A stretch of DNA of 64,000 nt, from assembly GCA_013396995.1 (NCBI GenBank), contig VWZP01005262.1, positions 486,298 to 550,297 of the forward strand. The letters run 5' to 3'. Origin of the DNA: Dicaeum eximium (taxonomy: Eukaryota; Chordata; Aves; Passeriformes; Dicaeidae). The notes under the pieces are model-generated. The model saw only the letters and a program-made list of their open reading frames with translations, was not told where the DNA came from and searched no databases. How positions within the stretch are numbered: the first letter of the stretch is position 1; every line of letters begins with the position of its first letter. Positions 49,425-62,340 of the stretch are shown here, one piece after another. The position numbers and the translations under genes were made by a program.

Positions 49425-50012
49425 TTTCTAGCCAGGAATGTCAGTGGTGTCCTGGGCTGTGTTAGGAAGAGCACTGACAGCAGGTCAAGGAAGGTGATCC
49501 TGCCCCTCTACTCAGCCCTGGTGAGGCACATCTGGAGTGCTGTGTCCAGTTCTGGGCTCCTCAGGACAAGAGAGACACAGAGCTGCTGGAGTGTGTCCAG
49601 CAAAGGTCTACAAAGATGATGAGGGGACAGGAGCATCTCTTTTGTGAGGAAAGACTTAGAAAAATGGTTATTTTTAGCCTGGAGAAGAGGAAACAGAAAG
49701 GGGATCTTATCAATGTCTGTAAGTCAAAGGAAGGTGCAAAGAAGATGGACCAGGCTCTTCTCAGTTATGCCAAGCAAAAGGGCGAGAGGCAGCAGGAAGA
49801 AAAACTGATGCAGAGAAAGTTCCATCTGAATATGAAGAACTGTGCTCTGCAACAGATCCAGAGAGTTTGTGGACTTTCCCTCTCTGGGGATATTCAGGAG
49901 CTGTCTGCATGCAATCCTGTGCAATGTGTTCTCAATTGACTCTGCTTGAGCAGGGAGGTTGGGCCAGATGATCCCACTGTGGTGCCTTTCAACCCTACCT
50001 CTTTTGTGATCC
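49425..50012 (+). mobile_element. CR1 LINE 3' fragment with end of RT ORF
   Basis: Sense CR1 with the same layout as 9004-9600: 'gtgttaggaagagcactgac', 'ctactcagccctggtgaggc', 'gagtgctgtgtccagttctg', 'gatgatgaggggacaggagc', 'tttagcctggagaagaggaa', 'gggccagatgatcccactgt'. Short open frames here (up to about 125 codons) are remnants or antisense shadows and not host genes. Confidence 0.9.
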
Positions 50013-53000
50013 ATGTATAAGCAATAAAAAGCACTAAAGTGTAGGATCTTCCTATACTTCCCAGACATTACAGAGGAAATAGCTTTCCTTTTACTGTCCA
50101 TTCATTTCATGTTAAAGCCACCTAAATGTGTTTTTAGGTCTTGCAAATGGTGGATATCAAACATTTTCCCTAGTTGTAGAACAAGAGTTCTAGTGTCATA
50201 TACAAGTCTATAAATTGTTCAGGAAAGAGGAAATAGGTGCTTTCTTCTAGTAAAGAAACCAGCAGCAATTCTATTGTTAATTTTCAGGAATCCCGGTTTT
50301 CATTTTAAAAATTTTTTTAATTGTTATTTCTTTATAAAGTTTTGTCAAGCCCATGAGGGCATCAAGAAGCCTTATCTTCAACTGCAGCTAAGGTATATGA
50401 GTAAAGCACAGGAGCGTGCAGGTTTTAAGTAAGGATGTAGAGCACAGTACATGTATTCTAATGTTGCTCCTGTTTGCTCTGTTTCCTTGTTGTCTGGAAA
50501 GTAAAGAGAGAGACTACAATGGGACATGGATGCAGAAGGCAGTTTGTTTATCCTGACCCACAATTTTCTCTTATTCTTGTTGATTATGTTGATACTCTGC
50601 ATTACAAAAATACTGATATACAGCATTGGTAAGCTACAGCTTATGTAAGCCTGAAGGAAAGTGCCTATGGTCATTATTCCTTTTTATATTATTAGAAACT
50701 GATTGATTCGATGTAAAACATCCACTGCTGCATAAAATGAAATCTTAAAAAAAAGAGAAATATTTATTGTACAGCATTTCCCTGTCCATTAATACACACA
50801 GGTATTGAGATAATTGTGAGAGATTTTTATGAGATTCTCAGAAGTGCACAACATTTCCACATTAAAGCAAAAAACAACACCAAAACTAGACAAAAGGAAC
50901 CAGCCAAACAAAAAAGACCCCAAAAGAATGCCAAATCAGAGGTGATAAATCCAAGGTATTACAGGTTTTGTTTCTGCTGCTAGCAATAGATTCAATGGTG
51001 ATAGAAGCTCATTTCTGTATTTTCACTTTACCTGGTAGTACTGAAATGAGAAGGAACTATTATGAAGTAACCTGTTATCTGGGACAGCTATCTTAGAGGG
51101 CATAGAAATTAGACAAATGGAGTGGTAAGGCTGTAGTGTTGGAAAATGTGCAGTGGGATGTTTTTCATTTCTAGACAAATGGGAGGAAGGACTGTACATA
51201 TTCTGGATATTAGCTGCACAGTAGGAGAAATTTGCTGTGTTGCAGCTGGAACTGTATAAATTATGTACACCAGTGTTTATCTGAAGCTGTTTGCTGTATA
51301 GTCACAGTGATTAATGCCAGGTGATTGCTAGTAGGACAGGCTTTTGAAAGCAAAATGAAGAGAAATAAGGGAGCTAAGAAAATACCTGTGCATGAGCTTA
51401 ATACACTGTAAAGACATTTATCTCAATCATATATTGCATGATAAGACTTCTGAAGAGCCAGAGGAGTATCATTTCCCAAAACTTCCTGAACTCTCAGTGG
51501 TCATGCTATGTGTAGCATTTTGTGACCAGAGCTAGCATGTTCATTACAGTCATATTTTTATTAAGCCTCTTTTTGAAGAGGAACTTTGTTGTTCCTGCTG
51601 AGAAAATGCTACTTTACAGTTTTTGTTGTAAAGCCTCTCCTGGGTAGCTGTGCAGGGAGGATTAAGAAATGAAACGCAGCTGCTTGAAAATCACACAATA
51701 AGGTTTTGAGAAATAGTGAAACAGGAGAGGTAGCCAATACAACTTTAGCTTAAAAAACTCCTTACAGACAGTTACAGAACGGCATGCAGATTTCTTGGAA
51801 TGGCTTATGAAATAGTACAGACTTGGAAATATTTATCTGTAATGTTATAAACTAATTTCAAATATTTTATTTGGATATGCAAATATTATTTTTGGCAAAT
51901 AAATATTAACCTTCCATGCAGTAGACCTTTAAATACCTAATAACTTACTGATTGTCATAAAGATGCAGTGATGACATTTAACTAGTAGCCAGAAAAGGAT
52001 ACAAAAGAATAATGAAATACACGTCTCATATTCCATAGCAGAGTTAAAGGTGCTGTATGTTTAAGTTCTGTTAATTGCAAGCATGTACACGGGAATGGTT
52101 TAGAAAGTACTGCACCTTATAAATTCTGGAACAATCAGTAAACATACAAGGGTCTGTCACTGTAAAGACATGATTCAGAGTACTTGTGTTCAACTTTTAG
52201 GTATATGCACTTGAGTGTGCTGATTTGACAGGTGTTATTGTTGACTTTTGTGTAGTTATTCAAAAAATTATGCTGTAATAATTTCATATATATGAAAATG
52301 ATTTATTTACTCCTATAAGTATTGTAAGTATTCTGGCAAGTGCCTCATCTAGTTTTTTTTATGGTTAATAATTTTTTTTAATATTTCCACTCATGTTTCT
52401 ATATGCAAAATTTATTAAATACATTTTTTTTCAATAGGAGAATATTTTGGTTCCTTTTTTTCCCTTAGTTGAAATTTTACAAATTTTCCTTTCTCTTGCA
52501 AACCATTATTATATATTATAACCTAATACAGTCATGAATTTAAAGCTATACATTAGAAAGCTTCTTGCAAAAAGTAGAGATGTCGCTTTAGAAAATGAGT
52601 GAAACAGTAGTCCTAGATTTCTTAATTATCATCGTAAATTCCTGTAGCCAAAACTTTCAGAGATTAGTTACTTTGGAAAATCAAGAATAGGCTGATGTAA
52701 GATCTTTAAAGATGTCATATGAAGGTATCCACAGATATCAGATTTTTTTTGAGAAATCTCTCCTAACTTTTTCCCTACATTTTTTTACTGGTGAAATTTA
52801 ATTCAGCTCTTTGTTGTCCTACATATTCTTTTAAGATTATTGATTGTTCAGTTGAATTTGCTAGATCAACTTATATGGAGAAAGTTTCCCTGCTGCCAAT
52901 TACCACTTACCATGTCTTTGCAAAGGTTTATTTTACTTATAATTCTCAATTAATTTCACATGTCACTGAATTTCATCCAGCCAAATCTCTGTTTTACATA

Positions 53001-56000
53001 AAATACTGTAAAGTTACCCAGTTCGGTTTCACATATTCATGCATAGGATTAGTTTTAGTTTATGAAATATTGACAGTAGTAGAAAATAATTTATGCCATA
53101 CCTTTTTATGGCAGCATAATGTTCCTAAGAGACAAACATCAGTCTCAAATCAGTAATATGGCTGGATTATACTGTATTTGTACTTATTGTGTATCTCCAT
53201 GAAAGAAAATAAACTTAGGGATGATAGTTCATAAAAAGATATCTCACAGTTGTCATCTGAGAAGAGAAACTGAAATAATGCTGGACAAAACCAGAGCAGC
53301 TCTGTTTAGCTTGAAAGAATTCTTCATTGACACTTTTGGCTAAGAATGTACACCTGTTAAATAGTTTCAGACATCTAAGCTGAGACCCTTTCAGACACTT
53401 TTAGCTAAGTGACTAATTTTAGCATGACTCCCATTTAGGTATTCCCATTCTGCTGTCTAGTGACTGCATATAGAATTATAGGCATTTTTCATAGCCACAG
53501 TGAGTATGTGCTGGCTGCTTGCAAAATGCAAATTAAGCCATGTTGAGCAGATAAATTTTAAAACACATTTGTTTTTTACTTTTTTTCCCCACTCATTGAT
53601 ACGTACGATGATTCAATCCTTTTTCACAGATGGTTATCCTTACATCTTTAGAAATCTGTCAGAAACAAATGATAGTAAGAACAGTGGAAAAGGAAATAGT
53701 AGGGGGAGGAATAATATTTCTCTTACCAGCAGAATCAGTATCAGGTGATGATACTGGTAAGATAAGAATTAAAACATATAATATACTAACATAAGAGCCA
53801 TGACCTGCTATATACAATAAGGAACCATTTTTATCTAGTTTTTTAAAGGCCAGGTAGAAGCAGCATACGGATGTGATATTAAAAATTACCTTTATAAGTA
53901 AAGGTGGAGCATTACTACGTATAAAACTGCTAGCTGTTCTGAACAAGGAAAGTGGGGGCAGGGGGGAAAGGTTATACTTCTGTGCTATAATTCTGATATT
54001 TTGTAGTGAGATGTGTCTATTTTTTTTTTATATATAAAATCTAATTTCTTCTGGTTTTTGCCTGGATGTAATATGGTTCAATTTAAATAAAACTGTCATT
54101 CAAATTTACACTGTGGTTCTTCTTATCTACTAAGAAAATGAAGAGCCATTTGTCTTTTGTAATTTGTTAAAAGAAAAAGTGCAAAATATTTTTTCATACA
54201 CCAAGGATTCTTAGAATACAGTCACTTTTCCTGGGTTTAGGCATTATGCATGGGTTTAAGGCCTTTGGCCTTGTGTGGAATGCTGTTGGCTCAGTATCAG
54301 GTGTTGAGATTGTGCAGGTTTTCATTGCTCAGTGTCCTAAAGCCGCTGTCCCAAGTGAAGCCAATGGAATAATCAAATCCAGTGCAGTTTATCAAATGCC
54401 ATGTTTCCTGTTGTTCATATAATCTGTGGCCCCAATTTTGGATGTATTTTATATATCTGTATGTCCACTCACTAAACAAACTCTTGTGATATTAATTAGC
54501 AATGTAATTGTTGAAGTTGCATAACACGAAAAGTAAAATTGATGAAAGAATTCTAGGGATCTTTTTTCATGTCATTATTTCATACTGATTTTAAAAAGTA
54601 ATGTAATTCTAGGGATTTTCTGTTTAAGGAGATGATATGGTGATTAGTTGCTCAACCCCTGACAGTGTCGTCGTATCTGTAAGGAACCCAGTGATATTAG
54701 CCACTTGATGGTTTCAATTTAATTGTTATCACAGCAAATCTTCATATGAGATGTCTAATACAGAATAAGAAAGCCAAGGAAATTACTAGAAAAAGGCATA
54801 TATTCATATAGTAGGCTTGTCTCCATTTAGCCATTTCTGTGAACACTCATGTCTTATCAAGTGTACCATTAGGGTGACAGAAATGTCTGCTGAAATGTAG
54901 GATGTGTTTGACACTAGTGTACTGAGGTGACAATAAGATTAAATACATTTTAATGTAATAAGTGCTAATCTTCAAACACAGAAAAAGCCCAGTAAGAATG
55001 CTTTTTCACATGTATCTGAAAAAGTAATTTGGAAATTAGAGAAAGCTTATGTAATACTTCAGCTTGCTTAGCCTGGCAATAGGTCATAAAATAGTATTTA
55101 TTACTGTAATTCCTAAGTTTTCGAGGATTTGACATAGGAAGCAAAAACTAAAATGAAGAACACATACAAAAGTATTCAAAGTATTTTTGGCAAACATATA
55201 GACATCAAAAGAAAGATGAAATTCAATAGACCTTGACAAAACAAAAATATTCTGTTTATTAAGACTAGAAATGAAACAGTTCTGAAGCAGTGACTTTCAG
55301 TTGATTCCACAAAGGAAAGGAGGCTTTGTTGCATTAGTGTGGCAGGAGGTTGAAAGAACTGTGATTTAAGTGGCTCTACTGGGAGGGAGAAACTTAGGAA
55401 TACTCTAAGGCTTAGACAGGATATAAAATCCTGGTATAATGTATATAACTTCACGTATTTTCAGTGCTTGCTTTAAAGTGATGTAGAGTGCTACATCTGG
55501 CTTACTACTGTTCTGTTTAACTTCATAGCAAGATGCAGTTCTTGCTACTATTTCAAATGAAGCAAATGAAATTGCTTCACTTACAAATAAATAAAACATG
55601 CAAAATTGTGTCTTATGTCCATACTGATTTAAACTATTCTATTAAAATGATCTACTGTTACAAAGAATCTACTGTGAAGTAAGATATTAGATAGTAATAG
55701 TAGCATTTTACCACTTTTTTGTATATTGAATGCATCTTGTGACCTACAATGTCCCTGCATGCTTAATATGACAACAGCAAAACAGAATAATGAGGTAATT
55801 CTTCAAGTGGAAACACTTCAGTAAACTTTTCAGTCAAATACAGTCAAAAAGCACTGATGAGAGCCCGGAGTTTCATCAGGGCATTCAGTGCATCTGAATC
55901 TTGGCTTGTGAGACTGGTCTTTTGCAACATTTATGTATTTCAGGGTGTATAAACACTGAGTATGCAAACTACTGTTATTACCTGAATTATTTTTATTGCC

Positions 56001-56029
56001 ATTACTGCATGACCCCTTTGCATCATCTA
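50013..56029. other. PTPRD: PTPRD intron, unique segment
   Basis: Six kilobases of AT-rich intron with an A/C-rich run at 50866-50930 and many A/T homopolymers. A 121-codon plus-strand open stretch at 52791-53156 has no recognisable domain, no splice context and AT-driven composition, so it is not called a gene. Confidence 0.55.
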
Positions 56030-57393
56030 CCAAAGGGTTTGGGAGTCTGAGAAGGTCCCTGCTGACTGGAAACTAGCCAATATTATTCAATTTAAATGAA
56101 GGAAGTGCAGGAAGACCCAGGAGATTACAAACGTGATCGTTCTAGCCCCAGTTCCTGAAGATTATATTGAGTACTTCTGAAAGGCTTTTAAAGAACAATG
56201 CGGTCAAGATTGGTTCACAAAGGTGATTCAGTAAGGCCCTGCTTGCCTAATTCCATATCCATGTATGATATTCTCCGAGTGGATAAAGGGAAGGTGGTGG
56301 ATGGGGCTTTTCTGGGTTTTAGTAAGGCTGTCCTTCACAGCATCCTTCTGTAAAAAGTTGTCCAGCTGTGGGATGAGAGGGTTCACAATGCTGTGGGTGA
56401 AGAACTGACTGAATGTCAAAGCTGAAAGGATTGTGATGAGTGGGGCTATATCTGCGTGGCAGCCACTTAAGCAGGGGTGTTCCTCATAGATCTGCTTTAG
56501 GGTCAGCCCTGTTCAAAATATTTATTCATTATATTTGTACAGGAGAATGCACCATTTTGTATCAGCAAGTTTGGTGATGATCCTAAACTGAGAGGTGCTG
56601 TTGACTCTTGCACAGTGACCTTGCCGACTTTTCTAGATGGACACTAGACAAAGATTAATGAGACAAAATTTAAGTTCAAATGCCAAATTCTTCACCTAGA
56701 GCGCAAGATCACACTGGGGGAGGAGTGATTGAATACCACTTTTCCAGAAAGGGATCTGGGGCCGTTGGTTGACGCTGAGCTCAGTGCTGAGTCAGCCCTG
56801 TCAGCCAGGAGGGCAGACTGCATCCTGGGGTACATCAGACGCAGCCTCACCAGCCAGCCCAAAGAGGTGAGTGTCCCACTTCTTCAGCATTGGTGTGGCC
56901 TCACCTGAGCGCTGGGTGCAGTGCTGGGCCCCACAATTTATAAAAGATATGAAGGTCCTCGAACGCATTCAGAGCAGGGCAATAAAGCTGGGGAAAGGAC
57001 TTGAAGCCATGTCCTCTGAGGAGCAGCTAAGGACTTTGGGCTGCCATAGTTTTAAAAAAGGAAGATATGACCTTACTGCTCTCTTGCAGCTTCCCAAGGT
57101 GAGGAAGCAAGAGGGAGGTGCTGATGGATCTCTAATATCTAGTGATACGATGCATGGGAATGGTTCTGTGTGACATCAAAGGAGATGCAGGCTGAACCTG
57201 AACCTCAGAAAGTATTTCTGTAAGAAGACAGTGGAACAGGCTTCCTGGAGAGGTGACTGAAGCCTGTCAGTGCTTGTGAGGCATTTGGATAATGCCATTA
57301 ATACTTGCTTTAGCTTTTGGTCAGCCCTGAAGTGGTTGGGCAGTTGGATCTTTGGAGATCACTTCCAAATGAAATATTCTATTGCATTCTTAA
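56030..57393 (+). mobile_element. CR1 LINE, sense, RT region to 3' end (inactive)
   Basis: Sense CR1 of about 1.36 kb: 'gtccctgctgactggaaact', 'ggaagacccaggagattaca', 'gcagactgcatcctggggta', 'gggcaataaagctggggaaa', 'agtggaacaggcttcctgga', 'ttctattgcattct'. It encodes a remnant of the reverse transcriptase catalytic block reading KFGDDPKL at 56567-56590 (FGDD at 56570-56581), where bird CR1 usually has FADD. Several stops and frameshifts break the frame. It begins inside the RT, so it is 5'-truncated, and ends near the 20-N gap. Confidence 0.85.
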
Positions 57394-57407
57394 TTATAAT
57401 ATTTAGG

Positions 57408-57427
57408 NNNNNNNNNNNNNNNNNNNN
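57408..57427. other. Assembly gap (20 N) with identical flanks
   Basis: The 14 bases TTATAATATTTAGG stand immediately left (57394-57407) and immediately right (57428-57441) of the N run. This is the usual signature of two contig ends that overlap but were not merged. Confidence 0.9.
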
Positions 57428-58890
57428 TTATAATATTTAGGCATTATATATTATATAATATTAAATATAATAAATATTATTTATTTGACATTAATTAGAA
57501 CAAAGATTATTTAAAGAAGAAAGCTAAAAATTTTAGCTTCACAAATCTTTTGGTTTTCAATCAACAAAAGTTCATCTTCTGAACATCTCACAATCATCTT
57601 GTTCTTTCTATGCTCATTCATATACCCAGCCTTTCAAAAAAATTGTATTGGAACATTATAGCCATATTTTTGTATCCTGTCTAAATCAACTAAGTCCTGT
57701 TCTTCACATTCTTGTAAAGAAATCCATTTTTTATGATCACTGCTATGAATGGCAGTTTAAAAGTACATTTTTTTAAAATAACTTGAAATGCAGTGTGCCT
57801 AGCTTAGTACCAAGCTCAAAAGCTCATCTTAGCTCCCATATATTCCATTGTTTCACCTGTTGCACTGTCATGTTTTCACTAGGACTGTAATTTATTTTCA
57901 TAAAATATATCATCTTAAATGGCATTATCAGCTTAGCTGCTAAGATAAACAAATCTGTATAGACAACCCCTATCGTAATGTTCACAGAGATTTATTTGGG
58001 TTTTGGCTGTATAGATAAGGAAATAGGCTATCTGGGAAACCCTCTTCATTATACCTGCAGCAAAATGACTTTCAAAGAAAGCAAATTGAGAGGCTGAAAA
58101 GTTGCCAGGTCTCTTTTTTTTTCAAAAAGCTGCTGTCACTTGGAACTTGATTAATGGCAAGAAGATGAAGCCAAGTGCAGAAAAGCCATTAGTAAGCCCA
58201 AAAGCAATCATTTCTTGTTGTGCTGTGTTACATATATTAGACAGAAGTTTGAATTGAGAATATGTTCAAGTCAGTGAAAAAAAAGGTCTTCTTCTCTGGA
58301 CTTTGAATCAGTCAAAACCTGAGTTTGGTCGTCAGTTGCAAAATGTCAAAACCACAAAATGCAAGGAGAAAAATTTCTAATTTTATTAACATTTATCAAA
58401 CCTGGAAACCTAAATTTAATCTTACCGGTAGTTCCTGTGATGGTACTGAATGCTTCTTGTTTCTATACATCAGAAAACTGATTGTTGGGATGTTTTTTGT
58501 TTAAGCCTTGAAACAGAAGGGTGAAGGGAGAGTGATATTTGTTGTTTAATGAGTTGTCCAAACTTAAATGCCTGTGTAAGTAGATATCCTTAAATGTGGC
58601 CTCATTTTCACATGAATGTACCGTTCTGAATGTACCATTTGGTTCCAGCAAGATCCTCCAGGATCTTTGGAGTCCAGAATCTAAATGGTTTTGGCACTAA
58701 TACTGGCTGGTAACTCATGAGAGTTGATTTTAAAAAATAGATTCATTTTTAAAATAAATAGTATTTACATTTGAAACTGCTCTCTTTCTGAAAAGGTAGG
58801 AAGCTATGCATGTGTGTGTATTACAGTTTCTTTCTTATGAGTGAGTCAAATAAACAAGACGATATTTCGGGTATTTACCATGTCATTTAT
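57428..58890. other. PTPRD: PTPRD intron, unique segment
   Basis: AT-rich, beginning with a strongly TA-biased 60 bases. No gene or mobile element recognised. Confidence 0.5.
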
Positions 58891-61800
58891 TCATAGAATC
58901 AGAGAATATGCTGAGTTGAAAGGAACCCATCAGGATCACAGAGTCCAACTTTGGTCCTGCACAGGACAGCCCCGAGAGTCACAGGGCGTGCCTGAGAGCA
59001 CTTTTTGAACTCTGTCAGTCTGGTGCAGTGACCACTTCCCTGGGGAGCTGTTCCAGTGCCCAGCCACCCTCTGGGTGAAAATTCCCGATATCCAACCTAA
59101 ACTTCCTCTGACACAAATTCAAGCCATTCCCTCTGGTTCTGTTGCTGGTCACCACAGAGCAGGGATCAGTGCCTGCCCCTCCACCTCCCCTCATGAGGCA
59201 GTTCCTGACTGCAGTGAGGTCTCAGCAATGAGACCTCAGCCACCCTTATACAGCTTCCTCTCCAGACCCTTTACCATCCTTGTGGTCCTCTTTTGAACAC
59301 TCTTAATAGCTTTAAAATGTTTGTGTATTATGTTGCCTAAAACAGCCCCCAGTACTGGAGGTGAGGCTGTCCCAGCTCCGAGCAGAGCAGGACAGTCCCC
59401 TCCCTTGCCCAGCTGGCCATGCTGTGCCTGATGTCCCCCAGGACAGGGTTGGCCCTGCTGGCTGCCAGGGCACTGCTGACTCATGTTCAGCTTTCTGTTG
59501 ACTGGGATATCCAGCTGCCTTTCCACAGTGCTGCTCTCCAGCCTCTCATTCCCCAGTCTGTCTGTGCATCCAGGGTTGTCCCGTCCCAGATGCAGAATCT
59601 GTAACTTTCCCTTTTTCAATTTCATATGGTTGGTGATTGCTTATCTCTCATTTGTAGAGATCTTTCTGCAGGGCCTCTCTGCCCTCAAGGGAGTCGACAG
59701 CTGCTCTCCATTTAGTGGTGTTGGCAAACTTACTTAGTTTTCCTTCCAGTCCTGGATCTGATGCTATTTTGGTTTTACCTTTTTTCTTCTATATATTCTC
59801 TGTATTTTTTACACATACATTTGTAGCTTTGTAACTTCTTATTATAGCCTAACTTCAACATTTTCCTAGGCAGAAAGACAAAATATGTTCCAAAGCCTCT
59901 ATCCTATCCTGGTTATCTTTAGAATACAAGGCCAAAAAACAGCTCTTCAGGCACATTTTCATCAACAAGGTTCAGTCCCAGCTAAGGGGGGAAAATTTAG
60001 GAGGGGCTTCGACTGGATGGGAATTGCATCACCACTTCTGCTCCTAATTGGTGTTTTTTTGTCAAGTAAGCTAATTTACCAAAATTATAAAGCTGTACAC
60101 ACCCCTGTGGGGAGTGGGCTTTTGTGGACTTTTTTTCCATAACTGCCCCTGGAGGCCTTCAATAAAGATCCACTTTTATATTAATTCCTATACTAATATT
60201 ATTTTGAAAGTGTATTGTTTCATTTCTAGGTTGAAAAAGGCGTCACATCCAAGTCATTTATGAAAATGCTGAAGAACTGGGCCAAGTGGAGCCCTGTGGA
60301 ACCCCCCTAGTGACAGGTCCCCAGCCTGATGTCACCCCCTCACTGTAACCCCTTGTGCCTGACCCATGAGCCACATCCCATGATGTGTGTATCCAGCTGT
60401 GTGCTGGACATTTTGTCCAGAAGGATCCCGTGAGAGACAGCATCAAAAACTTTGCTGAAGTTCAAAAAGGTTACATCAATTGGCTTTCCTAGATCAACTA
60501 GGTGGGTTACTCTGTCATAGAAGATCAGATTTGACAAGCAGGACTTCCCTCATGAAGCCATGCTGGCTGTGACTGATGACTTTGTTGTCCTCCAGGTGTT
60601 TTTCAGTACCTCCCAGAATAATTTTCTCTATGATTTTCCTGGACACTGAAGTGGGATTGACCGGTCTGTAGTTTCACTCTGCGTGAGGCATCCTTCCATT
60701 GAAACATTCTCCAGTTTCCAGTCAACTGGGACCACTCCAGAATCCCAAGACTACTCAAAAATCACTGAGAGAGGCTTTGTGATAACATCAGCTCACTCTT
60801 TGACTCGGATTAATCCCATCAGGCCCCGTAGATTTATAGGGATCCAGCTCAAGCAGCAGATCCAACACAAGTTCAGGGTCAACTGGGATTTTATCGTTTT
60901 TGGAATCATGGTCTTCCAGTTTAGGAAGTGTTAAAGATGAAGGCAAAGAATGCATTAAACACCTTGGACTTGTCCATGTCTGTGTTTGTGAGATGACCAC
61001 CCTCATCTGTGATAAGCCAGCGTTACTCCTACACTGCTTCTTGTCATTAACATGTTTGAAAAAAACCCCTCTTTTTATTATTCCCACTGTTCTGTTGAGT
61101 TTCAACATCGGTTGAGCTTTGTTTGTACAATTTTTTTCCCTACAGCAGTGAGCAGCATTTCTGCATTCTTCCTGTATCACCTGACCTTGCTTCCACTGGG
61201 CACACACCTTCCTTTTCCTTCTTATTTCCAAAAGATCCATGCTCAGCCAAGCTGGCCTTCTACCTCGCCTGCTTGGCTTCCATTATTTGGGAAGTGCCTG
61301 CTTCTGTGCCCTTGGGAGGTGATGGCTAAAAAGTGACCAGAACTGATGGACCCCAGCACCTGCAAAAAGGTTTTTCCAAGGTGATTTTACTCACTAATCC
61401 CCTGAGCATCTTCAAGTCTGCACTCCTCGTGTCTGGGGTTGAGGTTTTGCTGGCACTTTTCCTCCTGTAAACAGAGATTTTGAACTCGATCGCTTGGTGG
61501 TCGCTGTGGCCAAGACGGCCACCAGCCTCCACTTTGCTCAGAAGATCCTTTCTCTTGACACCAGCTCCCTTACGACTTGTTCCATAACATTGTCATCCAG
61601 GTTTCTGAGGAATCTTCTGGCCCAGATTGTACCAGGTGCGTGATGCTCCCATTTGATTTCTGGCAAGTTGAAGTTCCCCAGAATGATAAGGGAAGTTGAC
61701 CTGGAAGTATCCCTTAGTTCCTCAAAGAGGTGATTCATATGCATCATCATCCTGGCTAGGAGGGCTATAGTAGACTCCCAAGATGACATCTGAATTAATT

Positions 61801-62340
61801 TTTTGCCCCTTGATTCTTACCCAGGGGCTCTCAGTTGTGCCATCGCTGACTGTGAGCTCCATACATTCCCTTTGTGAAGGTGGCACAGTGCCACCCCTCC
61901 CCCTCTTCTCCCCCTGCCTATCCCTCCTAAAGAGCCTGTAACAATCCAGCAGGACACTGCGGTCACAGATCTCATCCCACTATGTTTCACTTGATTTGAT
62001 GTCAAATCTCCGGGGCTGGGCCAAGCTCACCCTCCTCATGTTGCAGCCATCAGTGTAGAAACATCTCAGATGTGCTACATTGCAGCTAACACACCCAGAA
62101 CACTAGAGCACTTTTTCCCCTCTGAGAAAGGTGCATCCCATCACGTGTCCACAGACCAGGTGTTAAATAGATCATCTCGTTTTGTTTTGGGTCAAAAATC
62201 CCAAAACAACCCCAAAATCTTTCTGATTGCACAAGCCTCAGCACTGACCTGATGGATCTGCCTATTCCTATCAGTGTCATTCCTTGTTACCAGAAGGACA
62301 GAGGAACTCACTAGCTGTGCTTCTGATCCTTCAACCAATC
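58891..62340 (-). mobile_element. Long CR1 LINE, antisense, ORF1 end through 3' terminus, interrupted by an LTR
   Basis: Read on the minus strand from right to left. The end of ORF1 has the esterase-type block TRDGMHLSQRG (DGMH at 62131-62142). The ORF2 endonuclease has RRGGGVALC near 61890, GNFNLPEI (GNFN at 61667-61678) and LGHSDH (SDH at 61497-61505). The linker reads DPYKSTGPDGI at about 60810-60850. The reverse transcriptase has FLNFSKVFDAVSH near 60440, GVPQGS (60288-60305), IFINDLDV near 60250, and KFANTTKW (FANT at 59717-59728), followed by HLGRDNPGCTDRLGNERL. The 3' UTR ends at a 'tcatagaatcagagaat' tail. Order and spacing match CR1. It is inactive: the endonuclease aspartate of GDFN is N, the RT pair DD is NT, a frameshift follows GVPQGS, and an LTR is inserted at about 59765-60240. 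The ORF1 5' part is missing. Confidence 0.9.
59765..60240 (+). mobile_element. Probable solo LTR inserted into the antisense CR1
   Basis: About 475 bases interrupt the CR1 reverse transcriptase: the minus-strand reading goes INDLDV on the right of the block (near 60250) and ASDPGLEGKLSKF on its left (near 59750), which should be adjacent. Inside the block a TATA-like box (ttataaag, about 60085-60092) is followed 70 bases later by AATAAA (60161-60166), the promoter and poly(A) layout of an LTR in plus orientation. The ends are not crisp: I could not find clear TG...CA termini or a convincing target-site duplication. Boundaries are good to perhaps 10 bases. No viral gene is present. Confidence 0.6.

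Noticed and set aside
52791..53156. 121-codon plus-strand open frame in the downstream intron
   Set aside because: AT-driven composition, no recognisable motif and no supporting splice or promoter context.
53628..53748. Acceptor-like ttcacag followed by an open stretch, considered as the next PTPRD exon
   Set aside because: The translation does not resemble the Ig1-Ig2 linker or Ig2, and the required split-codon glutamate is not produced.
60788..61240. 150-codon minus-strand open frame as a host gene
   Set aside because: It contains CR1 ORF2 linker sequence (DPYKSTGPDGI) and is part of the antisense CR1.
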